A DNA stretch of 64,000 nucleotides from Chloroflexota bacterium (GCA_004347695.1 SLTK01000009.1:749744-813743), one strand, 5' to 3'. Shown: positions 25,729 to 35,216, counted from the stretch's first letter. Translations and numbers: made by a program. The notes: generated by a model from the sequence alone, not told the origin.

Positions 25729-26355
25729 GTGAACCTGGAAACGATCCTTTTCAGCGATATCTCTCTGACCCTGACCGCGATCGCAGCTGGTTTTCTGGCC
25801 GCGCTGTGGCTCAGTCTGGCAGTTTGGACTTTCCGGGATATTCGCCGGCGCGCGCGCGACCCATTCACCCGCATCCTGGCTGTGTTGCTGGTACTCCTGT
25901 TATTCCTGCCCGGTCTGCTGCTGTATTTGATCCTGCGGCCTTCCATCACGCTGGAAGAAGAATACCAACACACCCTGGAAGAAGAAGCGCTGCTGCAAAA
26001 CATCGAAGACACTCCCCTGTGCCCTGGCTGCAACCGGCGCATCCAGCCCGACTGGATGGTTTGCCCCTCCTGTCACACGCTGCTCAAAAAGCGCTGCCCC
26101 AATTGCAGCAAACTGATGGAACTGCCCTGGAATTTGTGCCCTTACTGCGCCACAGCGCTGCCTGGCGTCCGCCTGGAGAACGAAACCCATGAGAATGGAC
26201 TGACCGACCTGCCGGATGAATCCCCAGCGGTCAACGAGAATGAAACCGGCGAGACGGAACGATATGCAGCAGCGGAATCGGATGATGATTGGATTTTGAT
26301 CCCCCGGGCTGGAAATGAAGACCCGCAGCCCGAGACACCCCCACCAGGCGGTTAA
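25729..26355 (+). CDS. Membrane-anchored double zinc-ribbon protein
   Basis: The 208-residue protein begins with two membrane helices (about residues 10-35 and 48-70). Then come an acidic segment and two consecutive zinc ribbons, CPGC...CPSC and CPNC...CPYC, between about residues 100 and 145. The last 60 residues are acidic and look disordered. The start is GTG with GGAG 5 bp upstream. Such double-zinc-ribbon proteins are frequent but functionally uncharacterised. It opens the long plus-strand run that includes parAB. Confidence 0.8.
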   Translation: MNLETILFSDISLTLTAIAAGFLAALWLSLAVWTFRDIRRRARDPFTRILAVLLVLLLFLPGLLLYLILRPSITLEEEYQHTLEEEALLQNIEDTPLCPGCNRRIQPDWMVCPSCHTLLKKRCPNCSKLMELPWNLCPYCATALPGVRLENETHENGLTDLPDESPAVNENETGETERYAAAESDDDWILIPRAGNEDPQPETPPPGG

Positions 26356-26384
26356 ACGCCGGGACCTAAAGGTAAAATTTATTT

Positions 26385-27236
26385 ATGCCGAATCCTCCAA
26401 CGCTTGAGCCGGTAGATTATCTTCTGATAGGCCATATCACCAAAGACATTACGCCCACTGGTTATTCACTGGGCGGCACTGCCACCTACTCGGCTCTGAC
26501 GGCGGCGGCCCTTGGGTTGCGCGTGGGCATCGTCACCTCCTTCGGCCCGGATCTCGATCTGCCCGAACGACCGCGCATCCAGGTTTCACCGGTTGCGGCA
26601 GAAACAACGACCACTTTCAAAAATATCTACACTCCTGCAGGTCGCATCCAGTACGCTTACCATCCAGCCGCTCGCCTGGACCTTTCCTCTGTGCCGGAAA
26701 TCTGGCGAAACACACCCGTCGTCCACCTGGGACCCATCATGCAGGAGGTCGACCCTAAACTGGCGCGCGCATTCCCCAATTCGCTGGTTGGTCTGACGCT
26801 GCAAGGATGGTTGCGCAGTTTCAATGCAAGCGGTCTGGTGCATTACACCGACTGGCCCGAGGCGCGTTTTGTGCTCGAATCAGCCCAGGCCGCGGTTTTC
26901 AGCATCGAAGATGTGCAGGGGGACGAAAGTATCGTTCAAGAACTGATCTCTTCCATCCGCGTGCTGGTGGTCACCGAGGGCGCTGCCGGCGCCCGCCTGT
27001 ACTGGAACGGTGACTTGCGCTACTTCCGCCCGCCCATCATGGAGGAAGTCGATCCAGTCGGCGCCGGCGACATTTTCGCGGCAGCCTTTTTTATCCGCCT
27101 GCAGCAAACCCGCGACCCGTGGGAGGCTGCCCGCTTTGCCACCCAACTGGCATCTGTCAGCGTCACCCGCCGGGGTATCCAGGGTATTCCCACAGAAGAA
27201 GAAGTGAAAGCCGGTTTGATAACCATCCTCCCCTGA
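26385..27236 (+). CDS. PfkB-family carbohydrate/nucleoside kinase
   Basis: This ribokinase-superfamily enzyme phosphorylates a sugar or nucleoside. The 283-residue product has the N-terminal motif LIGHITKDI and the Gly pair YSLGGTATYSA. The C-terminal signature DPVGAGDIFAAAF contains the catalytic aspartate and anion hole. The middle of the protein lacks a recognisable substrate-specific motif, so the substrate is unknown. It lies 10 bp upstream of parA, which suggests co-transcription even though no functional link is obvious. Confidence 0.85.
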   Translation: MPNPPTLEPVDYLLIGHITKDITPTGYSLGGTATYSALTAAALGLRVGIVTSFGPDLDLPERPRIQVSPVAAETTTTFKNIYTPAGRIQYAYHPAARLDLSSVPEIWRNTPVVHLGPIMQEVDPKLARAFPNSLVGLTLQGWLRSFNASGLVHYTDWPEARFVLESAQAAVFSIEDVQGDESIVQELISSIRVLVVTEGAAGARLYWNGDLRYFRPPIMEEVDPVGAGDIFAAAFFIRLQQTRDPWEAARFATQLASVSVTRRGIQGIPTEEEVKAGLITILP

Positions 27237-27246
27237 TCTGGATTTT

Positions 27247-28047
27247 ATGGCCAAGATATATGCATTTGTCAATCAAAAAGGCGGAGTCGGAAAGACGACG
27301 TCAGCAATATCCCTGGGGGCTTACCTGGGGCAATACGGCCAGCGGGTGCTGCTGGTCGACCTGGATCCGCAGGCCAATGCCACCTCATCGCTAGGGATCG
27401 ATAAACGCGGCATCAAGAACGGGATGTACGAAGTTCTGATCGGCGGACAGCCCATTGGCCCGACTGTTTTGCACAACCCGCAATATAAAATATCGGTATT
27501 GCCCTCCTCTCCGGCATTGGCTGGGGCGGAAATTGAACTCATAGAGCTCGAGCGGCGTGAACACCGCCTGGCAGAAGCCATCGATGGCGCTGCCAGCCGC
27601 TATGATTATGTCTTGATCGACTGCCCGCCTTCGCTCTCCCTGCTGACTGTCAACGGGCTGGCAGCCGCGAAAGATGGGGTGGTAATCCCCGTGCAGTGCG
27701 AATACCTGGCGCTTGAGGGGCTTGGTCAGTTAGCCCAGACCATTCAACGCGTACGGTCCTCCGTGTTCCCCGAGCTGGTAATCCGCGGTGTGGTGATGAC
27801 CATGTTCGACAGCCGCACGCGGCTGGCGCTGGATGTGGTCAGCGAAGTGCGCAAGTACTTCCCCACCCAGGTTTTTCAGACCATTATCCCGCGCAGCATT
27901 CGGCTGGCAGAAGCGCCCTCGTTTGGCATGCCAATTTCAGTTTTTGCTCCCGATTCCTCGGCAGCCAAAGCCTATGCAGCGCTGGCGCGGGAAATTTTAG
28001 GCGGCGACGGAATTCAAGTACCAGTCATGGATCAAGAAGGTGGGTAA
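27247..28047 (+). CDS. parA: Chromosome-partitioning ATPase ParA (Soj)
   Basis: ParA is the deviant-Walker ATPase that drives origin segregation with ParB. The 266-residue product starts MAKIYAFVNQKGGVGKTT, with both signature lysines of the deviant Walker A motif. It continues with VLLVDLDPQANATSSLG (Walker A') and YVLIDCPPSLSLLT (Walker B). Its short N-terminus, without a DNA-binding extension, marks it as chromosomal type Ib/Soj rather than a P1-type plasmid ParA. It is followed 1 bp later by parB. Confidence 0.95.
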   Translation: MAKIYAFVNQKGGVGKTTSAISLGAYLGQYGQRVLLVDLDPQANATSSLGIDKRGIKNGMYEVLIGGQPIGPTVLHNPQYKISVLPSSPALAGAEIELIELERREHRLAEAIDGAASRYDYVLIDCPPSLSLLTVNGLAAAKDGVVIPVQCEYLALEGLGQLAQTIQRVRSSVFPELVIRGVVMTMFDSRTRLALDVVSEVRKYFPTQVFQTIIPRSIRLAEAPSFGMPISVFAPDSSAAKAYAALAREILGGDGIQVPVMDQEGG

Positions 28048-28048
28048 A

Positions 28049-28903
28049 ATGGCAAGAAAAAGCGGTCTGGGTAAGGGGTTAGACGCATTAATTCCAGGCG
28101 GGGAGAGCAGCACGCCGGACGGCGGTACGCTTTATCTGGATGTAGATCAGATTGCCCCCAATCCGTCCCAGCCGCGCCAGGATATGCCGCCGGAAAGCTT
28201 GACCGAATTGGCTGCCTCGATCCGCGAGCACGGCATTTTGCAGCCGTTGATCGTCAGCCATGGACCAAACGCTGACCAATATATCTTGATCGCTGGTGAA
28301 CGCCGCTTGCGGGCCGCCCGTTCGATCGGGTTGAAAACCGTGCCGGTGATTTTGCGCCAGGCAACCAATCAGCAGCGTCTCGAGCTGGCACTGATCGAAA
28401 ATATCCAGCGCACTGACCTGGCGCCGCTGGACACTGCCGAGGCTTACCGCCAACTGGCCGATGAATTTGGCCTGTCCCATGATGAAATCGCTGAACGGGT
28501 GGGCAAAAGCAGAGCAGCAGTGAGCAACACATTGCGGTTGCTGCGCTTACCCGATTCAGTGCGCATCGCGCTGGTTGAAGGGAAAATCAGCGAAGGTCAC
28601 GCACGCGCCCTGCTTGGGCTGGCCACGCCGCAGGCGCAGTCGGCCGTGCTGCAAAATGTGCTGGCCAATGATTTGAGCGTGCGCCAGACTGAAGCGCTGG
28701 TGCGCCGCTACAATGGCGAACGGCCGGCCGCGGCCAAACGTGTAGAACCTGCTCCAGAAATCCAGGCGCTGGAAGAACGCCTGCGCGATGGCCTTGGAAC
28801 GCGCGTCACACTGCGGCACGGCAAAAAAGGCGGTACGCTGGTTATTCACTATTATTCCAACGAAGAACTCGACGGTCTCATTTCGCAGATTCTCCGAGAT
28901 TGA
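28049..28903 (+). CDS. parB: Chromosome-partitioning protein ParB (Spo0J)
   Basis: ParB is a CTPase clamp that binds parS sites. The 284-residue product has the N-terminal ParA-stimulating tail (MARKSGLGKGLDALIPGG), the CTP-binding/box II motif GERRLRAAR near residue 84, the helix-turn-helix around 120-170 (VGKSRAAVSNTLRLLRLP) and a C-terminal dimerisation region. ATG at 28049 is chosen over the in-frame GTG at 28040 because AGAAGGTG lies 8 bp before it. No parS-like 16-mer (TGTTTCACGTGAAACA type) was noticed in the window, though this was a visual scan only. Confidence 0.95.
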   Translation: MARKSGLGKGLDALIPGGESSTPDGGTLYLDVDQIAPNPSQPRQDMPPESLTELAASIREHGILQPLIVSHGPNADQYILIAGERRLRAARSIGLKTVPVILRQATNQQRLELALIENIQRTDLAPLDTAEAYRQLADEFGLSHDEIAERVGKSRAAVSNTLRLLRLPDSVRIALVEGKISEGHARALLGLATPQAQSAVLQNVLANDLSVRQTEALVRRYNGERPAAAKRVEPAPEIQALEERLRDGLGTRVTLRHGKKGGTLVIHYYSNEELDGLISQILRD

Positions 28904-28904
28904 C

Positions 28905-30488
28905 ATGCTCATTCTGCACAACATCAACGCCTATACTTTATGGCAGTCCCAGCCTCAAGCCTCTGCCCTTGCCATACGTGATGGGAAAATATTGGCAGTT
29001 GGAAGCCAGGAGGATATACTGGCGTTGGCTGACCGGAATACCGAGCGCATCGATTTACGCAGCGCGACGGTCTGGCCTGGCCTGACAGACTCACACCTGC
29101 ATTTACAGTTCTATTCACTCGGGTTGAAATACGTCGACTGCGAAACCGAATCCCTGGCGGAATGTTTGCGCCGGGTGGCTGCAACCGCGGCTGACACCCT
29201 GCCCGGTCAATGGGTGCGCGGCCACGGCTGGAACCAGAACGACTGGCCTGAAGGGTTTGGCACTGCTGCCATGCTCGACGCATTCGCCGCAGACAAACCG
29301 GTTTACCTGACCTCCAAATCGCTGCATTCCAGTTGGGCAAACTCCTTCGCGCTGCGGCTGGCAGGTATCACCGGCAGTACACCCGACCCCGCTGGTGGAG
29401 TGATTCAACGCGACTCGGCGGGTAATCCGACCGGCATCCTGTTCGAAAGCGCCATGGAGTTATTGGAAAATATTATTCCCACTCCAACGGCTGACGATGT
29501 CGCTCTTGCTATCCGGGAGGCACAACCGACTCTTTGGCGCATGGGATTGACCGGGGTGCACGATTTTGATCGCCGCACCAGTTTCATGGCGCTGCAATCA
29601 CTGGATGCGGCTGGCGAACTCAAATTGCGTACCGTCAAGAGTATTCCCCTCGAAGATTTGAGTTACGCGGTCGGGGTTGGTTTAGAAACCGGATTTGGCA
29701 GTGAATTTCTCCGCATCGGGTCGGTGAAGCTGTTTGCTGACGGCGCTCTTGGTCCGCAAACTGCCGCCATGCTGCAATCGTATAAAAACGAACCCGCCAA
29801 TACCGGCCTGCTCTTTCTGGATGCCGAACAAATCCTGGAACATGGACAACTGGCTGCTAAAAGTGGCATCAGCCTGGCCATTCATGCCATTGGCGACCGC
29901 GCCAATCACGAAGTTCTCAAGGCCTACGCTCAACTGCGCGAGTTTGAAACTCGCGAGAACCGCCTGCACTTGCGTCACCGCATCGAGCACGTTCAGGTAC
30001 TGCACCCGGATCACCTCAAGTTGCTGGCTGCCAATCAAATCATCGCCTCCATGCAGCCCATCCACACGACCTCAGACATGGACACGGCTGACCGCTACTG
30101 GGGATCACGCGCTCGTTACGCCTATGCGTTCAACACTTTGCAGAACGCCGGCACCCGCCTGATCTTTGGTTCCGACGCCCCGGTGGAATCACCCAATCCT
30201 TTCTGGGGGATCCACGCTGCGGTCACCCGGCGGCGTCATTCCGGGTACCCTTCTGCGGATGGTTGGAATGGGCAGGAACGCATCACCCTGCAGCAAGCGC
30301 TAGAGAGCTACACCATCCACCCGGCCTTTGCCGCCGGCCGGGAAGGCCACCTGGGTGCACTGGCGCCCGGTTACCATGCGGATTTAATCGTTCTCCCTAC
30401 CGACCCCTTTAAAATGGAGCCTGCCGAGCTTCATACCGTCAAACCAGACCGTGTTATGGTCGGCGGACAATGGGTTTCGGGTGTTTAA
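28905..30488 (+). CDS. Amidohydrolase-family protein (YtcJ-like)
   Basis: The 527-residue metal-dependent hydrolase has the family core. There is a strand-rich N-terminal composite domain with GLTDSHLHLQ (HxH metal ligands), then WVRGHGWNQNDWP, a later AIHAIGDRAN, RHRIEHVQ and GSDAPVESPNPF. The last of these has the catalytic aspartate. This set matches amidohydrolase family 3 (YtcJ, often annotated as exoenzyme-regulatory or N-acyl hydrolases). The substrate is not predictable. ATG at 28905 begins 1 bp after the parB stop, so a long in-frame extension into parB was rejected. Confidence 0.88.
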   Translation: MLILHNINAYTLWQSQPQASALAIRDGKILAVGSQEDILALADRNTERIDLRSATVWPGLTDSHLHLQFYSLGLKYVDCETESLAECLRRVAATAADTLPGQWVRGHGWNQNDWPEGFGTAAMLDAFAADKPVYLTSKSLHSSWANSFALRLAGITGSTPDPAGGVIQRDSAGNPTGILFESAMELLENIIPTPTADDVALAIREAQPTLWRMGLTGVHDFDRRTSFMALQSLDAAGELKLRTVKSIPLEDLSYAVGVGLETGFGSEFLRIGSVKLFADGALGPQTAAMLQSYKNEPANTGLLFLDAEQILEHGQLAAKSGISLAIHAIGDRANHEVLKAYAQLREFETRENRLHLRHRIEHVQVLHPDHLKLLAANQIIASMQPIHTTSDMDTADRYWGSRARYAYAFNTLQNAGTRLIFGSDAPVESPNPFWGIHAAVTRRRHSGYPSADGWNGQERITLQQALESYTIHPAFAAGREGHLGALAPGYHADLIVLPTDPFKMEPAELHTVKPDRVMVGGQWVSGV

Positions 30489-30501
30489 TATCTGAAGAAC
30501 C

Positions 30502-31530
30502 ATGGACTACGCACAACCGCTTACCCCTGAAGTTCTTGTTCCCCGGCTTGGGGATTATCTCATCGAACGCCAGTTGATCACTCCCGAGCAGTTGGCTTAT
30601 GCGTTGCAGCAACAAGACGCCATCCGTAAGAACCAGCAGGCCGCCCCGCTGATTGGTCAATTGCTGGTAGAGCTTGGCATCCTCGACCGTAGTGCACTCG
30701 ATCAGGCAATCACCGAGCATGTGATTCAATTGCGCTTTGCGTTAAAGGAGAACAACCGGCAACTGGAACGGCGCGTACAGGAGCGTACTGTTGAACTCGA
30801 ACGGGCATTAGTCCGTTTGTCAGAATTGAATCAGCTCAAAAGCAACTTCCTGGCAAATATTTCTCATGAACTGCGCACGCCACTCACGCACCTGGCAGGA
30901 TATATCGAGTTGGTTCAGACCGGCGACCTTGGTCCTCTGACCCAGGGTCAGGTGAATGCCCTCAACACAATGCAGCGTTCAACAGAACGGTTGAGCCGGT
31001 TGATCGAAGATTTGATTTTGTTTGCCACATCAGAAAAGGCCGAGATGCCCGTATTGCAAGATGCAACCGATCTCAACATATTATGCACAGATGTGGTCAA
31101 CCAGATGCAACCCAAGGCGCAGGATCAAAAGTTGCAACTGATATTAAAAACCTGCGTCGACGGCGCGGTGGTATACGCTGATCGCGAGAAAATTGGCTGG
31201 GTGATCCATCAATTCCTTGACAACGCGGTGAAGTTTACGCCATCCGGGGGCATGGTTACCCTGGAACTGATCCCGGATGAATTACATATCACCGTGAAGG
31301 TCAGCGACAGTGGAATTGGCATTCCGCCTTCGCGATTAGGAGAGATTTTCGAAGCTTTCCATCAGTTAGACGGTTCTTCGACCCGCAGATACGGCGGTAC
31401 CGGCCTGGGATTGGCTCTGGCGCAAAAAATTGTGGAAGCGCACGACTCCACCATCCAGGTGATATCCGAACAAAACAAAGGCAGCCAATTTTCGTTCGAA
31501 CTGAAGAAAGTGTTGGAGGGGAATCCATGA
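30502..31530 (+). CDS. Histidine kinase with N-terminal MshEN-like domain
   Basis: The 342-residue cytosolic kinase starts with a domain of about 60 residues. It has RLGDYLIERQLITPEQLAYA and IGQLLVELGILDRSALDQAI, the paired motifs of MshEN domains, which bind cyclic di-GMP in GspE/MshE ATPases. A short coiled coil (about 75-110) links to HisKA with the phospho-acceptor His in NISHELRTPL near residue 120. The HATPase domain follows (N box DNAVKFTP near 239, DSGIGIP near 268, GGTGLGLAL near 297). No membrane helix is present. Its stop overlaps the next kinase start by 4 bp. The c-di-GMP idea is inference from the motif. Confidence 0.85.
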   Translation: MDYAQPLTPEVLVPRLGDYLIERQLITPEQLAYALQQQDAIRKNQQAAPLIGQLLVELGILDRSALDQAITEHVIQLRFALKENNRQLERRVQERTVELERALVRLSELNQLKSNFLANISHELRTPLTHLAGYIELVQTGDLGPLTQGQVNALNTMQRSTERLSRLIEDLILFATSEKAEMPVLQDATDLNILCTDVVNQMQPKAQDQKLQLILKTCVDGAVVYADREKIGWVIHQFLDNAVKFTPSGGMVTLELIPDELHITVKVSDSGIGIPPSRLGEIFEAFHQLDGSSTRRYGGTGLGLALAQKIVEAHDSTIQVISEQNKGSQFSFELKKVLEGNP

Positions 31531-32750
31531 AGACAGCAACCCCGGTTCCTACAAGAATATTTCCGCCTGTTGACGTCACTTTTCTTTATTTGATCAATAA
31601 AATCCTGAGCGGCGTGGAAAATCTACGTGACGCTATGAACGCGTTGGTGCCGGTCATTCGGGACTACTTCATCTTCGACAATATTGTGGTGTTTTTAGTC
31701 GATCCGATGACCCTCAATCTTGATGTCGCCTATGCGCGTGCTACCGGGCGAGGCAAATCTGCTGAGGCCGATGTCGCCTGGGGTGAAATTATCGGCAGTC
31801 AGGTTATCGATTCCAGGCAGGTCATTTTACAGGAACCACAAGACGCTGCCCAGATCGAAAGGCTGCGCCGGCCGTTCACCCTTGGCGTGCCGCTCATTTC
31901 ACATGCCGAGACATTGGGTGCCATCATTTTTATCCGCTTTGGCAGCCCGCAATACACCCCTGACCAAATTGCTTTTGCCGAGTACCTGGCCGATCAACTG
32001 GCATTGGTCGTTGCGCGCGAAAATCTCATGCGTGAGAACAAGCGTCTGGAATTCCAGAACCGCACATTCCAAGTACAAGAGGATTTCATCTCCACCCTCT
32101 CGCATGAATTGCGTACCCCGTTGGGGTTTATCAAAGGCTATACCACCACCCTGCTGCGCACGGATGCCACCTGGGATGAGCAAGCCAAAGAAGAATTTCT
32201 GACAATCATTGACCATGAAACCGACCGGATGCAGGACATGATCAGCAACTTGCTCGATTCAGCCAAACTGCAATCCGGTCAAATGCTCATGGATCTCCAG
32301 GTTGTACGGCTGGATGTTTTGATCAAGGATGTCATCCTGCGTTCCAAACTACATCACCCGGCATTGGATATCCAGGTGGAAATTGCAGAACCAATCAAAC
32401 CCATTCAAGCCGATCCACGCCGACTGGCTCAAACATTGGAAAACCTGATCACCAACGCAGTCAAATACGCACCTGACGCGCCGGTTAAAGTAAAGATTGC
32501 AGAATTAGCCGATGGGGTCCAAATCGACGTTAGCGACGCCGGCCCTGGCATCCCTGAAAAATACCGGACAAAAATTTTCGATCGCTTTTTCCGCATCCCC
32601 GACTCGCAAAATACTGCTCGCGGGACAGGGTTAGGGTTGTTTATTTGCAATCAGATTATCCAGGCACATAATGGCAAAATCGACCTCACTTCCCGTGTTG
32701 GAGAAGGCAGCACTTTTAGCATCTACCTTCCCGAACGAGTGGAGAATTAG
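31527..32750 (+). CDS. GAF-domain histidine kinase
   Basis: The 407-residue protein contains a GAF-type sensor (about residues 20-165), a HisKA domain with STLSHELRTPLG near residue 191 and a HATPase domain (NLITNAVKYAP near 306, DAGPGIPE, RGTGLGLFICN near 364). It lacks membrane helices. It is translationally coupled to the upstream MshEN-type kinase through an ATGA overlap and is followed 23 bp later by the response regulator. Two kinases may therefore feed one regulator, or hetero-oligomerise. Confidence 0.9.
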   Translation: MKTATPVPTRIFPPVDVTFLYLINKILSGVENLRDAMNALVPVIRDYFIFDNIVVFLVDPMTLNLDVAYARATGRGKSAEADVAWGEIIGSQVIDSRQVILQEPQDAAQIERLRRPFTLGVPLISHAETLGAIIFIRFGSPQYTPDQIAFAEYLADQLALVVARENLMRENKRLEFQNRTFQVQEDFISTLSHELRTPLGFIKGYTTTLLRTDATWDEQAKEEFLTIIDHETDRMQDMISNLLDSAKLQSGQMLMDLQVVRLDVLIKDVILRSKLHHPALDIQVEIAEPIKPIQADPRRLAQTLENLITNAVKYAPDAPVKVKIAELADGVQIDVSDAGPGIPEKYRTKIFDRFFRIPDSQNTARGTGLGLFICNQIIQAHNGKIDLTSRVGEGSTFSIYLPERVEN

Positions 32751-32773
32751 GCTTTCTTCAGGAGGGAAATAAT

Positions 32774-33493
32774 ATGAGTACCCGGATTTTAGTTGTCGAT
32801 GACGAACAGTTATACCGCCATTTACTCAAGGTGAATCTGGAAACGGAGGGCTACGAAGTCAGTTCTGCCAACGACGGCGAACAAGCCCTGGAAATGGTCA
32901 CCAGCCGGCAACCCGATATGGTAATTCTGGATGTGGCTATGCCCCGGTTGGATGGGTTCGAAACTTGCGAGCGCATCCGCCAATTCTCGGACGTTCCGGT
33001 CATTATGTTGACCGCACGTGGTGAGGAGCAGGACCGGGTGAAGGGGCTAAACGTTGGAGCGGACGACTATGTGCTGAAACCCTTTTCAGCCACTGAACTG
33101 GTTGCGCGAGTCAAGGCAGTCCTCCGCCGTGCAAAGTCCAACCAGCAAATGATCCACAAACGCTATTTTACCCATTTGAATTTGCGGATTGATTTTGCGC
33201 GTGCTGAAGTCTGGCGCGGCGAGCATCCGGTGTACCTTTCCGCAACCGAATACCGTCTGCTCATCCAGTTCGCGCAACATGCCGGGCGCATCCTTTCCGC
33301 TGAGGAACTGCTCACCGCCGTCTGGGGTGATTCGTATCGCGAAGATAAAGAGATCCTGTGGGTTTCCATTGCGCGTCTGCGTCAAAAGCTGGAAGACGAT
33401 CCGCATACCCCACTGCACATCGTCACCCGATCCGGCCTGGGTTATATGATGCCCTCCAGCGATACCGTCAATATTGATGAGAAAGGATCGTAA
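32774..33493 (+). CDS. OmpR/PhoB-family response regulator
   Basis: The 239-residue protein has a receiver domain (residues 3-118; acidic pair Asp9/Asp10, phospho-acceptor Asp53 in VILDVAMPRLDG, and conserved Lys in VLKPFSATEL). A winged-helix DNA-binding domain follows (about 135-230; YLSATEYRLLIQF, then WGDSYREDKEILWVSIARLR). An AGGAGGG ribosome-binding site precedes the ATG. It is the only regulator beside two kinases. The next gene starts 5 bp after its stop, so the regulator is embedded in the same operon as the small protein and the CpaF-like ATPase. Confidence 0.93.
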   Translation: MSTRILVVDDEQLYRHLLKVNLETEGYEVSSANDGEQALEMVTSRQPDMVILDVAMPRLDGFETCERIRQFSDVPVIMLTARGEEQDRVKGLNVGADDYVLKPFSATELVARVKAVLRRAKSNQQMIHKRYFTHLNLRIDFARAEVWRGEHPVYLSATEYRLLIQFAQHAGRILSAEELLTAVWGDSYREDKEILWVSIARLRQKLEDDPHTPLHIVTRSGLGYMMPSSDTVNIDEKGS

Positions 33494-33498
33494 TTTAC

Positions 33499-33801
33499 AT
33501 GTTCGATACATTTGAGGGCAAAGGTAAAATATATACTCAGGTGATTACCAAATCGCCGATTAAGATTATCATGCAGACCACCATGCACCAAATCCATGGC
33601 ATGATGCATGTTCGAGTAGGCGACCGGGTGAAAGATGAGCTTGATACGGCAGATCATTTTTTGGCAGTGACAAATGCTGAGTTATTTGATGTTTCGGGTA
33701 CGAACCTCATGTTTAAGACCAACTTTTTGGCTGTAAATCTCAATCAGATTATCTGGGTTATTCCGGAGAAGGAACTTGTTAATGAGGAGTTGGTAGAGTA
33801 A
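33499..33801 (+). CDS. Small conserved-looking protein of unknown function
   Basis: The 100-residue product is not one I can name. It has no signal peptide or membrane segment and appears beta-rich, with alternating hydrophobic residues (IKIIMQTTMHQIHGMMHVRV, then HFLAVTNAELFDV and FLAVNLNQIIWVIP). This pattern resembles small one-domain beta proteins of unknown role. It starts 5 bp after the response regulator and its stop overlaps the ATG of the CpaF-like ATPase by 1 bp. It is therefore tightly coupled to both and may act with the ATPase. Confidence 0.75.
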   Translation: MFDTFEGKGKIYTQVITKSPIKIIMQTTMHQIHGMMHVRVGDRVKDELDTADHFLAVTNAELFDVSGTNLMFKTNFLAVNLNQIIWVIPEKELVNEELVE

Positions 33802-35120
33802 TGGCCACACCGCTACCTACGCAACCACGTGTAATCAACCTGCAAAACCTGAAGACCCATCTGCTTCAGGAAATCACCCGGGAACTGGAGAGCGGACCGC
33901 AGTTGAGCGCGGACCGCAAGGGCGAAATTATTTTGATGATTCAAAAAGCCTTTGCGGACCTTAAATACAATTTTCCCACACCGTTGAAAGACCAGGTCAC
34001 CCGGGAAATTCTGGATGAATTGCTTGGTTTTGGACCAATTCAGCCGTTACTAGATGACCCTGATATTTCAGAGATCATGGTGAACGGCCATGACAAGGTT
34101 TACATCGAGCGCAAAGGCAAAATCATCAAGACGGATATCACATTTCCTAATGACGAGGCAGTCCTGCGAACCATCGATAAAATCATCCTCCCACTGGGGC
34201 GACGCATCGACGCTGACAGCCCAACGGTTGACGCCCGCCTGCCGGATGGTTCCCGCGTCAACGCGGTTATCATGCCTGTTGCGATTGACGGACCCTGTAT
34301 CACGATCCGTAAATTCCAAAAAGATAAGCTAACCATGGAACAACTTATCGAACTGGGTACCGTTTCCAAAACGATGGCGGAATTTATGCGAGTTTGCGTG
34401 CTCTCCCGGTTGAACATCATCATCTCCGGCGGCACCGGCTCTGGCAAGACCACCTTGCTCAATATCCTTTCCGGTTTTATCTCTGATACGGATCGCATCG
34501 TTACGATCGAAGATGCAGCGGAACTTAAGCTGCAGCAAGATCATGTCGTCCGCATGGAAACCAAAACCCCCAACTCTGACGGCAAAGGAGCAGTAACCAT
34601 TCGCGACCTGGTACGCAACTCCCTGCGCATGCGCCCCGACCGGATTGTGGTCGGCGAAGTACGCGGCGGCGAAGCGCTGGACATGCTCCAGGCAATGAAC
34701 ACCGGCCATGACGGTTCATTAACTACCTTGCACGCCAATTCACCCCGCGACGCCCTCTCGCGCCTTGAAACACTGGTGTTGATGTCCGGCATGGACCTAC
34801 CGCTGAAGGTGGTTCGTGAGCAAGCCGCAGCGGCAGTGGACCTGATCATCCAGCAATCCCGTTTGAAGGACGGCTCACGCAAGATCACCTCCATCACCGA
34901 AATCGCCGGCATGGAAGGCGATACGGTAGTGATGACAGATATTTTCAAATTTCAGCAGACCGGTGTGGATGAGGACGGGAAGGTCATAGGCGAATTGAAG
35001 CCAACCGGCATTCGCCCTTTGTTCTACCCGCGAATCGAGGTAGCCGGGTTCAAACTTGGGCCGGAAGTCTTTGGCGCAAATATTGGCGCCATGCTCAACC
35101 CACAGTCTCGGGGGCGATAA
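33801..35120 (+). CDS. CpaF/TadA-type secretion ATPase (orphan)
   Basis: The 439-residue protein is a type II/IV secretion-superfamily ATPase of the CpaF/TadA class, which powers Tad pili or related systems. It has the N-terminal region ending ISEIMVNG, Walker [11 protein letters not shown] near residue 209, the Asp box [10 protein letters not shown], Walker B-like [13 protein letters not shown] near 284 and the His box [20 protein letters not shown]. No tadB, tadC, pilin or prepilin peptidase gene is adjacent, so it is an orphan here. It sits at the end of a two-kinase/regulator operon, an unusual setting. Either its partners are elsewhere or it has been recruited to another task. Confidence 0.92.
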   Translation: MATPLPTQPRVINLQNLKTHLLQEITRELESGPQLSADRKGEIILMIQKAFADLKYNFPTPLKDQVTREILDELLGFGPIQPLLDDPDISEIMVNGHDKVYIERKGKIIKTDITFPNDEAVLRTIDKIILPLGRRIDADSPTVDARLPDGSRVNAVIMPVAIDGPCITIRKFQKDKLTMEQLIELGTVSKTMAEFMRVCVLSRLNIIISGGTGSGKTTLLNILSGFISDTDRIVTIEDAAELKLQQDHVVRMETKTPNSDGKGAVTIRDLVRNSLRMRPDRIVVGEVRGGEALDMLQAMNTGHDGSLTTLHANSPRDALSRLETLVLMSGMDLPLKVVREQAAAAVDLIIQQSRLKDGSRKITSITEIAGMEGDTVVMTDIFKFQQTGVDEDGKVIGELKPTGIRPLFYPRIEVAGFKLGPEVFGANIGAMLNPQSRGR

Positions 35121-35159
35121 CTTTTTGGCCTGGAACCTGCAACTTTACTTGCAGAATGC

Positions 35160-35165
35160 TATAAT
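35160..35165 (+). promoter_or_regulatory. -10 element of the double-XRE gene
   Basis: TATAAT lies 51 bp upstream of the GTG start at 35217; GGGGAGG ribosome-binding sequence follows at about 35204. No strong -35 at the proper distance. Confidence 0.45.
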
Positions 35166-35216
35166 ACTGTCAGACATCTAAATTGATTTAAAAAAGCTCT
35201 GAACGGGGAGGACCTT

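Noticed and set aside
27247-28903. parS site close to parAB
   Set aside because: No sequence close to the TGTTTCACGTGAAACA consensus was noticed by eye near the genes; a motif search would be needed to exclude it.
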